Positions 15,386-22,830 of a stretch of DNA of 64,000 nt are shown piece by piece. Made by a program: the position numbers and the translations under genes. Under the pieces are notes generated by a model that worked only from the letters and a program-made list of their open reading frames with translations, did not search any database and had not been told where the DNA came from. Numbering within the stretch: the first letter of the stretch is position 1; every line of letters begins with the position of its first letter. The DNA comes from an uncultured Collinsella sp. Its GTDB lineage: Bacteria > Actinomycetota > Coriobacteriia > Coriobacteriales > Coriobacteriaceae. Location of the stretch: positions 15,412 through 79,411 of the forward strand of contig CATVYG010000003.1 in NCBI GenBank assembly GCA_958348225.1. The letters are read 5' to 3'.

Positions 15386-16777
15386 ATGTTTGTCGGAAGA
15401 ACAGCGGAAATGTCCGAGCTCAATCGACTGTATGGCACGGACTCCTTTGAGATGCCTGTGATTTACGGCCGCCGTCGTGTGGGTAAAACGCGCCTTATCA
15501 CAGAGTTCATCCAAGGCAAGAAGGCTATTTACTTTCAAGCTCGTCGTACCAATGCGGAGGCAAACCTGCACGGCTTTAGCCAGGCGATACTTGCAGGCTC
15601 GGTTGGTGCTGCAGGCGTGTCGTTTCGTAGTTTTGACGAGGCGTTCGATGCATTGGTCACCATGGCTCGAACGGAGCGTTTGATTGTCGTGATTGACGAG
15701 TATCCCTATCTCGCCCAATCGAATCCCGAGATCAGCTCGTTGCTGCAAGACAAGATCGACCACTTATACAAAGAGACCAGGCTAATGCTGATCCTATGCG
15801 GCTCGTCTCTTTCGTTTATGGAGGAACAGGTGTTGGGCTACGAGAGCCCACTATACGGTAGGCGTACGGCCCAGTTTAAGATCATGCCGCTCGATTTTAC
15901 GACGACCCTCGGGTTGTGGCAGAGCATGGGTCGCGAAGACGCTGCAGTTTGCTATGGCATGACAGGTGGCATTCCTGCATATATCGAGAAAGTCGATCCT
16001 GCCGCACCGCTCAAGGACAACATCAAACGTCTTTTTCTTACTCCTACGGGCTATCTCTTTGAGGAGCCGAGTAACCTGCTATTGCAAGAGTGCCGCAATC
16101 CCGAACAATATGATGCGATCGTACAGGCAATTGCCCAGGGACGCTCGAAGAACTCGGAGATTGCGAGCTCTACGGGAATCCCTGCGAGCAACGTAAAGAG
16201 CTATGTGGATAAGCTGGCGTCGCTTGGGATTGTCGAGCGCGAGCTGCCCCTAAACGAGACGAGCAATAAGCGAGCCGTGTATCTGCTGAGCGATCAGATG
16301 TTTAGGTTCTGGTACAAGTTTGTTCCGCAGAACATCGGGCTGATTCAAAACGATATGGCCGCGATGGCGTATAAGCGCATTGAGCCGCATCTGTCCGACT
16401 ATATGGGCGCGGTTTTTGAGCTTATCTGCCGGCAGTACGTGTACGAACTTGCGCGCGCGGGCGAGCTCGATGTGATTCCGGCAACGGTGGGCCGTTGGTG
16501 GGGAACGGACAATCGGACGCGTACGCAGGAAGAGATCGATTTGATTGTCGACGACGGAGAGGGCGCGGCGCTCTTTGCGGAGTGCAAATGGCGTAACGAA
16601 CCGGTAGGCGAGGATGTTCTGGAAAAGCTCGTGTACCGAAGCGAGCTCTTTAGGCGGCAGCATAAAAGCTACGTGATCTTCTCGAAGCGTGGCTTTACGC
16701 AAAGATGTCAGGAAGCTGCGGCGAGCAGGGGAGATGCCAAGCTGATTTCGTTTGCCGAGATGTGCGAGCGGAGATAA
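15386..16777 (+). CDS. ATPase_2-type P-loop ATPase with DUF234 nuclease-like C-terminus
   Basis: 463 aa. Walker A is GRRRVGKT at residues 28-35. Walker B is LIVVIDEYPYL near 99-109, and LILCGSSLSFM is the sensor-like strand after it. The middle has a winged-helix part (NSEIASSTGIPASNVKSYVDKL). The C-terminal region carries EEIDLIVDD ... LFAECKW, which looks like the core of a PD-(D/E)xK nuclease fold as in DUF234 proteins. This family is widespread in archaea and gut bacteria, mostly of unknown role; defence or mobile-element functions have been suggested. ATG at 15386 after AAGGAAGG. It is flanked on both sides by arrays of the same 62-bp repeat, and it interrupts the purine locus, which suggests acquisition. 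Confidence 0.85.
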   Translation: MFVGRTAEMSELNRLYGTDSFEMPVIYGRRRVGKTRLITEFIQGKKAIYFQARRTNAEANLHGFSQAILAGSVGAAGVSFRSFDEAFDALVTMARTERLIVVIDEYPYLAQSNPEISSLLQDKIDHLYKETRLMLILCGSSLSFMEEQVLGYESPLYGRRTAQFKIMPLDFTTTLGLWQSMGREDAAVCYGMTGGIPAYIEKVDPAAPLKDNIKRLFLTPTGYLFEEPSNLLLQECRNPEQYDAIVQAIAQGRSKNSEIASSTGIPASNVKSYVDKLASLGIVERELPLNETSNKRAVYLLSDQMFRFWYKFVPQNIGLIQNDMAAMAYKRIEPHLSDYMGAVFELICRQYVYELARAGELDVIPATVGRWWGTDNRTRTQEEIDLIVDDGEGAALFAECKWRNEPVGEDVLEKLVYRSELFRRQHKSYVIFSKRGFTQRCQEAAASRGDAKLISFAEMCERR

Positions 16778-17110
16778 CCAAGCGCGCTCTGATGTGATGC
16801 TCGGAATGGGATGCGCTTTCCTTTTGCAACCCTTGGCGGAAAGCGTGTCCCAGATTTCGGCTTCAGAATGGGATGCCGTTTCCGGATCGGCCCTCAGGCG
16901 GAAACTACGACCCGGAATTTGGCTCCAAAACGGGATACGCTTTCCCGGTGGCATCTCTAGCGGAAACTGCATCCAGGAATGAGCTCTCGGAACGGGACAC
17001 GCTTTCCCATCGGGGCTTCAAACGGAAACCGTGTTCCGGAATTGAGCCTCAGGGTGGGACGCATTTTCCGGTAGAGGCCTGGGACGGAAGGCGTGTCCCA
17101 GAATCCGGCT
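16775..17110. repeat. Right array of 62-bp palindromic tandem repeats
   Basis: Units begin at 16837, 16899, 16961, 17023 and 17085, exactly 62 bp apart. A degenerate unit at 16775-16836 begins at the ATPase stop codon, and the last unit is cut short near 17110. Unit form and orientation are the same as in the left array. Arms such as GGAAAGCG(T/C)(G/A)TCCC and GGGA(T/C)(G/A)CGCTTTCC can pair; linkers between units vary. Confidence 0.92.
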
Positions 17111-17169
17111 AATCCGATGGCCAGGTGGTTGAGCGAGCGGGCTCCGGGGCTCCATTACTGAAAATTCAT

Positions 17170-17198
17170 TTGTTAAACCTGGCAACCGTAGGTAGAAT
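17170..17198 (+). promoter_or_regulatory. Promoter for a candidate antisense RNA
   Basis: TTGTTA (17170-17175), exact 17-bp spacer, TAGAAT (17193-17198). The same layout recurs at 17605-17633. Transcription would run toward the 3' end of the small reverse-strand ORF. Confidence 0.5.
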
Positions 17199-17204
17199 AA
17201 AGTC

Positions 17205-17291
17205 GACGGCAGCCCAAGGGTGATAGCTGGGCAGCGCCGTTACTTAGTTCAAGGGGTCAATGCCTTAACGGCGTCGACCCCTCTTCTTTTG
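17205..17291 (+). ncRNA. Candidate antisense (antitoxin) RNA overlapping the toxin-like ORF 3' end
   Basis: Downstream of the promoter above, about 85 bases rich in stems end in the hairpin AGGGGTC (17252-17258) / GACCCCT (17276-17282) followed by CTTCTTTT. The last part is complementary to the stop-codon end of the reverse small ORF (17265-17390). Convergent 3'-overlap of this kind is known for type I pairs such as TxpA/RatA. Boundaries are estimates from promoter and terminator signals. Confidence 0.4.
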
Positions 17292-17390
17292 CTTCGTACG
17301 CTGCTTAAGTGCCTCGGAAAGTCCGATAAGCGCCGTGAGGAGCGAGACCAAAGCGGTCAGGAGCTTCACGAAATCAATCAGATCGGTCAT
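17265..17390 (-). CDS. Small hydrophobic-plus-basic peptide, candidate type I toxin
   Basis: 41 aa: a hydrophobic helix at residues 9-24 (KLLTALVSLLTALIGL) followed by a very basic tail (KQRTKQKKRGRRR). The ATG at 17390 is preceded by the near-perfect Shine-Dalgarno GGAGGTGAT at 7-base spacing. This strongly supports translation and argues against the upstream ATG that overlaps it. A TAGAAT -10 lies at 17455-17460 on this strand, giving a leader of about 55 bases. Size and layout resemble holin-like type I toxins. No homologue is identified by eye. Confidence 0.5.
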   Translation of the reverse strand: MTDLIDFVKLLTALVSLLTALIGLSEALKQRTKQKKRGRRR

Positions 17391-17604
17391 GGGCATCACC
17401 TCCCGTCGCATGGAGGGCGCTGCCCGGCACATGGAACTGCCGTCAACAACTGCCATTCTATCAAAGCGCGGTCATAAATACGAATATATGTTCGATAATA
17501 ACAGCAACGTGATTCCCTCGAATAGCAGCCTTTCGTAAGGGCGGCAGAAGACGGCGCTGGGCGATTGGGGCTAGACGCGCAGGTCTTCGTCACCGAAAGC
17601 CCGT

Positions 17605-17689
17605 TTGATTAACCAGCCCTCTGTAGGTACACTGCATATTGATGGGCCCGGGATGACCGCTGATTCAAGTCACCGGGCCTAAATCTTTT
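17605..17689 (+). ncRNA. Candidate small RNA with promoter and terminator
   Basis: Promoter TTGATT (17605-17610), 17-bp spacer, TACACT (17628-17633). About 12 bases later lies a stem GGCCCGG (17645-17651) / CCGGGCC (17673-17679) with TCTTTTT after it. The promoter region aligns with that of the antisense RNA at 17170 (shared TTAA..C and GTAGGTA), and both RNAs share a TTCAAG loop segment. It may be a relict or second antitoxin RNA. It could instead be only a terminator without an upstream gene. Confidence 0.35.
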
Positions 17690-17854
17690 TCATGCATTTG
17701 AATAGAGCGGTCGACTCTCTTGGGGCCGTCTGCATGGCGTGTGCTTGGCGCATGGTATATTGCGTCCCGCTTTCATGTCCGCACGGGTTCCTATCCTTAC
17801 GGCAATGTAGCCGCCTATGTGGCAAGCGGCAGGCAACGGAGAAAGGCCCTGACC

Positions 17855-18589
17855 GTGCCAGACAAAAAGACGCCGGATATCTCGGCTATCGATACGACGA
17901 ACTTTGCGCGCCAGATTGTGCTGGACTTTGAGTTTGCGCCGGTGCCAAAGCAGCGCCAGCGACGTGGGCTGCGCAATGAGATTATCGAGGTCGGCGCCGT
18001 CAAGCTCGATTACCACGGCAACGTTATGGGCGAGTTCTCGCAGTTTGTGCAGACGGAATTTACCGAAGGCGTTGCGTTTTCCGTCCGCGAGCTTACGGGG
18101 ATATCGGCCGTGGACACTGCGATGGCCGATCCGCTCTACATGGTAATCAAAAGGCTCAGCGATTGGATCGGTCGCTACTCCGCACAGGTAGTTTGCTGGA
18201 GCGGGGCGGACCGTCGACAGCTTTTGACCGAGTGCCAGGCAAAGCACATTGATCTTTCCGCATTTCCTACGGACTGGGCCGACCTGCAGGCGTTTTACAC
18301 CTCGATCATGGACGTGGGCAGCCACGGGTGCGTCTCTTTGAGTGACGCGGCGACGTGGTTTGGCATCGAGTTCGACGAGCCGACGGGTCACGCCCACAGC
18401 GCCCTTGCCGATGCGCGCGTGACCGCCAAGCTGCTCAAGCAGGTGATGGACGGGGACTACCGCGTGAGCCCGCGCGCCCAGGAAGTCCGCCAGCGGTGGG
18501 GGATGGGCGAGCGAGCTCAGACGCGCCTTTCTAGCAAGTGCCCCGAGCTGGGCGACCTGCTGCTGAAGCTGAAGGCGGCGGGAAGGTAG
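17855..18589 (+). CDS. DnaQ-like 3'-5' exonuclease
   Basis: 244 aa. Exonuclease motif I is VLDFEFAP (Asp24, Glu26). EIIEVGAVKL follows at about 42-51, then FSQFVQTEF and ELTGIS. Motif III is HAHSALADARVTAKLL near residues 190-205. These are the DEDDh-type metal ligands of the RNase T/DnaQ superfamily, degrading DNA or RNA from 3' ends. The GTG at 17855 follows GGAGAAAGG at 8 bases; a 45-aa longer ATG reading from 17720 has no ribosome site. It stands alone between the small-RNA region and a convergent gene, so its physiological substrate is not indicated. Confidence 0.82.
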   Translation: MPDKKTPDISAIDTTNFARQIVLDFEFAPVPKQRQRRGLRNEIIEVGAVKLDYHGNVMGEFSQFVQTEFTEGVAFSVRELTGISAVDTAMADPLYMVIKRLSDWIGRYSAQVVCWSGADRRQLLTECQAKHIDLSAFPTDWADLQAFYTSIMDVGSHGCVSLSDAATWFGIEFDEPTGHAHSALADARVTAKLLKQVMDGDYRVSPRAQEVRQRWGMGERAQTRLSSKCPELGDLLLKLKAAGR

Positions 18590-18630
18590 GGGCGTTAGCT
18601 GTCTGCATGGCGCGTGCCTGTCGCGTATCG

Positions 18631-19866
18631 TTACTCTTCCTGCTGCTTGGCAGGCAAGATGTAGACGTTCTCGGCGTCCACGGCGATCTGCGCGGGGCGG
18701 TTGTAGAGGGTGTCGATCTCCTTTACGCTCTGCTTGAACGGCGTGACGTCGGGCGTCTTTGCCTGATGGAGCTTTTCGAGGAGTTTCTCGGATTGCTTGT
18801 CGTTGAACTTTCCGATGCTCTCTCCTGCGCCTTCGAGCGCCTCGTCGATGAGTGTATGGTCGCCCACGGGGGTCTTTGCGATGGCGTGACCGAGCAATTT
18901 GCCCGCGGACGCGATACCGCCCAGCAGTGCCGCATCGACGGTGTCGACAGCCCCCGCTTCGAGTGCGTTGTAGCAGTCGGTGTAGAGCTCGCGGTACGCG
19001 ATCGAATCAGCCTCGATCTTCGCAGTGGCGTCCGCGAGCTTTGCGGGCTCGAAGTTCTGGGCGAGCATGGGTTCGAGGAACAGCGAGAACGCGTGGATGT
19101 AGGTGGCGAGCTGGCAGTCTTTGAGGTAGTCGAGCACCTTGTCGAGGCGTCTGCCCAAGCCGTCTCGCACCTCGATGAACCCTTTCTTTTTCAGATCCGC
19201 CTGTGCCTGCGAGCGGAAGAGTTCCATGTCCTGCGCGGACGACTGCTTGATGTCGAGCACCTTCATATGGGCGTTTGCCATGTAGGTGGCGTTGCCGTAG
19301 TTGAGGCCGTAACCGTTGAGGATGTCTGCGAGCGTCTTGAGGTTGCCACGCATGTTGGCCTTGTCGCGCTGACGCATGTACTCGAACATTTCGTCGACGG
19401 ACTCCTGGATGGAGTCGAGCTTTTGGTTTATCTGCGCGATTGCGGCTGCCATGAATAGCGATGTTGGATCGTAAGGCACCTGCGTGACGCTCGTGGCGAT
19501 GTCGCCCTCGACTACGTGGAAGCGCGCCTGCCCAAGGCCCTTGGCGGCGTCGCGGTAGCCCCCTGTGAGACCGCTGCCGTCCTTGAACGTGTTGAGTTTC
19601 GACGGATCGAGCGGGTTACCATATTTGTCAGTCGCCTGGAGCAGCGTGGGCACACTCACCGTGTTGGTGACGGTGCGAAACATCGAGCGGAGCGAGGCGA
19701 ACGCCACGCCGAGTTGGGGAATTCGCTCGAGCGGTAGCTTGATGGCGCCGGAGACGTCCACCCGCTTCTGAGTGAGCGCGAGGTGGATTTTGGTCGATGC
19801 GAGCTGTTTTGCCACGAGCTCCTCTCGGCCGTCGTTCGCCGAGGGTTTGGTCTCGTTGTCTGCCAT
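18631..19866 (-). CDS. Uncharacterised helical protein, 411 aa
   Basis: No recognised family. The ATG at 19866 follows AAGGAG at 7 bases. The N-terminal 30 residues are polar. A central region reads LPLERIPQLGVAFASLRSMF and is followed by a Gly/Asp-rich stretch (KFG-like NPLDPSKLNTFKDGSG). The rest is predicted mainly alpha-helical, including AAAIAQINQKLDSIQESVDEMF, which looks coiled-coil-like. There is no signal peptide or clear membrane helix. It ends with EENVYILPAKQQEE-like residues. Located in the accessory stretch and convergent with the exonuclease. Function unknown. Confidence 0.7.
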   Translation of the reverse strand: MADNETKPSANDGREELVAKQLASTKIHLALTQKRVDVSGAIKLPLERIPQLGVAFASLRSMFRTVTNTVSVPTLLQATDKYGNPLDPSKLNTFKDGSGLTGGYRDAAKGLGQARFHVVEGDIATSVTQVPYDPTSLFMAAAIAQINQKLDSIQESVDEMFEYMRQRDKANMRGNLKTLADILNGYGLNYGNATYMANAHMKVLDIKQSSAQDMELFRSQAQADLKKKGFIEVRDGLGRRLDKVLDYLKDCQLATYIHAFSLFLEPMLAQNFEPAKLADATAKIEADSIAYRELYTDCYNALEAGAVDTVDAALLGGIASAGKLLGHAIAKTPVGDHTLIDEALEGAGESIGKFNDKQSEKLLEKLHQAKTPDVTPFKQSVKEIDTLYNRPAQIAVDAENVYILPAKQQEE

Positions 19867-20048
19867 AGCGCGCTCCTTGCTTACGTTGATAGTCGTGGGC
19901 ATTATCTCATCGCCTGGTGGCTTGCTAGAGCGGGGTAGAGGCCGAGCGTCTGGCGAAACTCGTTAACTGATTGCATTTCAGCGGATTGGGTTGATTATAA
20001 GAGAAGGACGGCTATCCATCTGCCCTTCCCAGTTGAGTTCGCTTTGAG

Positions 20049-21863
20049 CTACTGTTCGTGCCTATGCTGCTTGGGCTCAAGCCTTCTCGCTGCCGTGAAG
20101 CAGGCCGTGGCCGCCATGGCCAATGCGATGCTGGCCATCCAAGTGGAGTCGCCGGTTGCAGCGAGCTTTGGTTCATCGGCTGTCGTGCGTCCCGACTTTT
20201 TTGTAGCCGCCTCGTCGGCGTCCTTTTCAGGAGTGGCAGGATCACTTTTGTTGTCGCCGGGTGAATCTACGTCGGTCTTTCCGCCCGCCTGCTCCCCTTG
20301 GGCCTTCCCCTCCACGGTGAAGGACGCATCGGTCGCCGTCCCGTCCTTCCAGACGGCCGTGACGGTGTGTCCGCCGCCGGCGAGCGTGTCCAGGTAGGAC
20401 GGCCTGAGCTCGATAATCGTGCTGCCCCTGGTTGCGGTGTAGTTCTCGGCGGAGACCTCAGTTCCGTCCACGAGGAGACGCGTGAACTCATCGAGAGGAC
20501 CGCTGAAGCGGAAGGTCAGACCGGCCTCGCCGTCCTTTGCATACGCCTGCCCGTCGCCCTTGGTGGCGGCATACAGCGGAGCGGTCACGTCGAAGGTGAC
20601 GTCCCCCGCGTCGTCGACATCAAAGGTCTGAACGCCGGTCTTGCCGTTACGCTCGGCGTAGGCGGAGCTGTAGACGAAGGTCTCGTGGCCCGTCTTGTCG
20701 AGGACCGCGAGGGCTTGGATTTCAAACGAGCCCATCGAGAGCGACGTGGGGAACTCGATTTCGATATAGCCCCTTGCCGCATCGTAGCTGCAGCTCAACG
20801 TTTTGCGGGTCTTTAAAGAGTTCGGGTCCTCGACATAGCCGGGGTCGCCGAGGATCGGGGAGACAGACTTTACGCCGTCCGCGTCGCCTACATTGCAATA
20901 GATACGGAGGATCCCGCCGACGGGGACCCTCTTCGCGGAGATGGAAACGTTCGAGACCGTGGGCGGGTTCCGGTCGATCGCGCTGCCGGTCACCTCGAAG
21001 CACAGCTCGCTCGGGTCGCCAACCGAGAAAGTCGCGCCCGAAATGCCGTTGGCCCTGGCGTAGGAACTCTCGTACACATCGGTCTCGAACCCTAGGCCAT
21101 CGGTGACCGAAAGGCCGATCAGCCTGTGCCTTCCGATCCTATTGCTGTCGAATGTGAGGTCAAACCCGTCGATAGACGAGCCTCCGTGATAATAGGCTGA
21201 CGAAACAGAGCAGCCGTCGTCCGAATTCTCCCAGCCCTGCCGCAGTATGGGGGAAACGGAGCGAACGCCGTCGGCATCGGAGACGGTCCAAGAGATGTGG
21301 AAGTCGGCACCGGTTGCGACCTCCCTGCTCGAGAGCGACACGGAGGACACGGTCGGCGGGTTTTGGTCCTCGGGTCCCTCGGTCACCTCATACTCGAGGG
21401 GGTCGGTGGTGAAGGTCGGACAGTCGAGCCCCTTCTCCTCGGCATACGTCGTGTCGTAGACATCGGTAACCCATCCAAGACTATCGGTCACGCCGAGGCC
21501 GATGATCCGGTACCTGCAGGGCCGGTCGCTCGGGGAGGTGGAGATATCGAAGCCCGCGGTCGTGTTGCCGGTCGACGAGAAGGCGAGACGGGAACTGATT
21601 CCATGGTCTCCGGTATCGTTTTCGACAAGGACTTCGACTATGGGCGTGACGGACCGTACCCCGTCAGGGTCATCGACGCTATAGCCGACATGCAGCGTGG
21701 AGCCGGCCGTGACTGTCGTCGCGGATATCGTCACGTTGGAGATGCTGGGCGGGTTCGGGTCCGACGCGGCTAGGGCGGTTGAGGGCAAAGCAAGCGCTAC
21801 GGTGGCGGACAGCGAGGCGAGCAGGCTAAGCGCGAAGCGCCTGGAGAATTTCAAGGAGGTCAT
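20049..21863 (-). CDS. Secreted repeat surface protein with LAATG sorting signal
   Basis: 604 aa. A signal peptide spans about residues 1-33 (FALSLLASLSATVALALPSTALAA). Three repeats of about 125 aa begin near 36, 168 and 300. Each opens with NPPxxSxVxIS and contains DxDGVxSVxPI; they look like beta-sandwich modules. A DUF-like linker and a Lys/Asp/Pro-rich spacer follow. The C-terminus has LAATGDSTW, a hydrophobic helix and a basic tail RRLEPKQHRHEQ, which is a cell-wall sorting signal of the LAxTG type recognised by class E sortases in Actinobacteria. The ribosome site is weak. Likely covalently anchored to peptidoglycan and involved in adhesion; ligand unknown. No sortase gene is in the window. 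Confidence 0.83.
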   Translation of the reverse strand: MTSLKFSRRFALSLLASLSATVALALPSTALAASDPNPPSISNVTISATTVTAGSTLHVGYSVDDPDGVRSVTPIVEVLVENDTGDHGISSRLAFSSTGNTTAGFDISTSPSDRPCRYRIIGLGVTDSLGWVTDVYDTTYAEEKGLDCPTFTTDPLEYEVTEGPEDQNPPTVSSVSLSSREVATGADFHISWTVSDADGVRSVSPILRQGWENSDDGCSVSSAYYHGGSSIDGFDLTFDSNRIGRHRLIGLSVTDGLGFETDVYESSYARANGISGATFSVGDPSELCFEVTGSAIDRNPPTVSNVSISAKRVPVGGILRIYCNVGDADGVKSVSPILGDPGYVEDPNSLKTRKTLSCSYDAARGYIEIEFPTSLSMGSFEIQALAVLDKTGHETFVYSSAYAERNGKTGVQTFDVDDAGDVTFDVTAPLYAATKGDGQAYAKDGEAGLTFRFSGPLDEFTRLLVDGTEVSAENYTATRGSTIIELRPSYLDTLAGGGHTVTAVWKDGTATDASFTVEGKAQGEQAGGKTDVDSPGDNKSDPATPEKDADEAATKKSGRTTADEPKLAATGDSTWMASIALAMAATACFTAARRLEPKQHRHEQ

Positions 21864-22187
21864 TGGTGGTGCCGATCTTCCATAATTGTTGCAGCGATAC
21901 CAGTATATCTTTGGCCCATGCTAGCCAGATGTTCTTTCCGCGAACGGCTCGTTAGTTTAGAGACGGCATATGGACGCCTGTCTCGTCCACGTTTCTCGTA
22001 AGGGCGATTATAAGGACATGAAGAGACTTTCTCGGAACAATCAATTGGGGATATCAAAGAAATGCTGGACGCCTCCTGATCGCTCAATGCCTTTGAGGTG
22101 AAATGCGGCGCATCGGCTACGTTGTTGAGATCATTTATCGAGCGATACGTCATTCCAGCTGAGGCCACCGTCATGAGGCTTCTGTTC
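21864..22187. other. Non-coding gap, 324 bp
   Basis: Lies between two reverse-strand genes. No ORF with a credible ribosome site, repeat of the kinds seen elsewhere, or terminator was recognised. It should contain the promoter of the surface-protein gene, but no convincing -35/-10 pair stands out. Confidence 0.5.
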
Positions 22188-22613
22188 CTACACCCCCCCC
22201 GCAATCCCGCGCGCGGCACCCAACAGCGCGTACTCCCTCTCGCTCCACTGGCACAGCTCGGCAGTCTCGACGGCGTCGCGACACAGGTCCAGAAACGCCT
22301 CAGCTCCCTCGCAGAAGCACTCGCGGGCAAAGTCACCCGAACCGCTTGCGACGCACGTGCCGTCGGCAAACAGCTTCCAGCTAGACAGCTCGCGCGAGTC
22401 GTCTCCAAGCAGCTTGATCTGCAGTACGTGCGGGTCGCCGGCGGTGTAGAGCTCTTTCTCGAGCGCCTGCACGGTAAAGCGCATCTGGTGGGGGAGACTG
22501 CTCTTGACCATGGCCGAGGCATAGCCGTTCGGCTTGTCCAGAAGATGCATTCGTTTTGGCTTGGCGGCTAGGTTGTGGAAGTTGCGCTCACTGCGCACAG
22601 AGAAATTGTCCAT
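22188..22613 (-). CDS. Uncharacterised 141-aa protein ending in a poly-G tract
   Basis: The ATG at 22613 follows AAAGGAGT. The protein reads MDNFSVRSERNFHNLAAKP at the start and contains ELSSWKLFADGTCVASGSGDF in the middle. It has four Cys residues, no signal peptide and no membrane helix. The coding strand has a run of eight G (22193-22200) three codons before the stop, so slippage would alter only the last residues. No family recognised. The neighbour upstream is a membrane protein transcribed in the same direction but separated by a strong terminator, so it is probably expressed alone. Confidence 0.72.
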   Translation of the reverse strand: MDNFSVRSERNFHNLAAKPKRMHLLDKPNGYASAMVKSSLPHQMRFTVQALEKELYTAGDPHVLQIKLLGDDSRELSSWKLFADGTCVASGSGDFARECFCEGAEAFLDLCRDAVETAELCQWSEREYALLGAARGIAGGV

Positions 22614-22758
22614 ACGGACTCCTTTCATCGATGTTGGCAGGGCCACCGTGCCTCTTGGCCGGTTGGCGTCGGGATCGTGGAGCCAACTCTCTACCCCGAC
22701 TCTGGATAAAACGCGCCCGCTGCTTGCGGGCACGATGGAGTCTATCAGCACGCGCGGA

Positions 22759-22801
22759 CAAAAATCAACCCCGTGCGGCAATGAGCGCACGGGGTTGATC
22801 T
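22759..22801 (-). terminator. Terminator of the single-TM protein gene
   Basis: Perfect 14-bp stem ATCAACCCCGTGCG / CGCACGGGGTTGAT with a short loop; on the reverse strand it is followed by TTTTTGTCC. Confidence 0.85.
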
Positions 22802-22830
22802 GGTCTACGACCCTCAATTTTTGGCATTTG

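Noticed and set aside
15061..17110. CRISPR array
   Set aside because: The unit repeats every 62 bp as one palindromic block with short variable linkers, not short repeats with unique spacers of fixed length, and no cas genes are present.
18538..19458. 306-aa forward ORF overlapping the reverse 411-aa gene
   Set aside because: No ribosome site and low-complexity translation; it is antisense to a gene with strong start signals.
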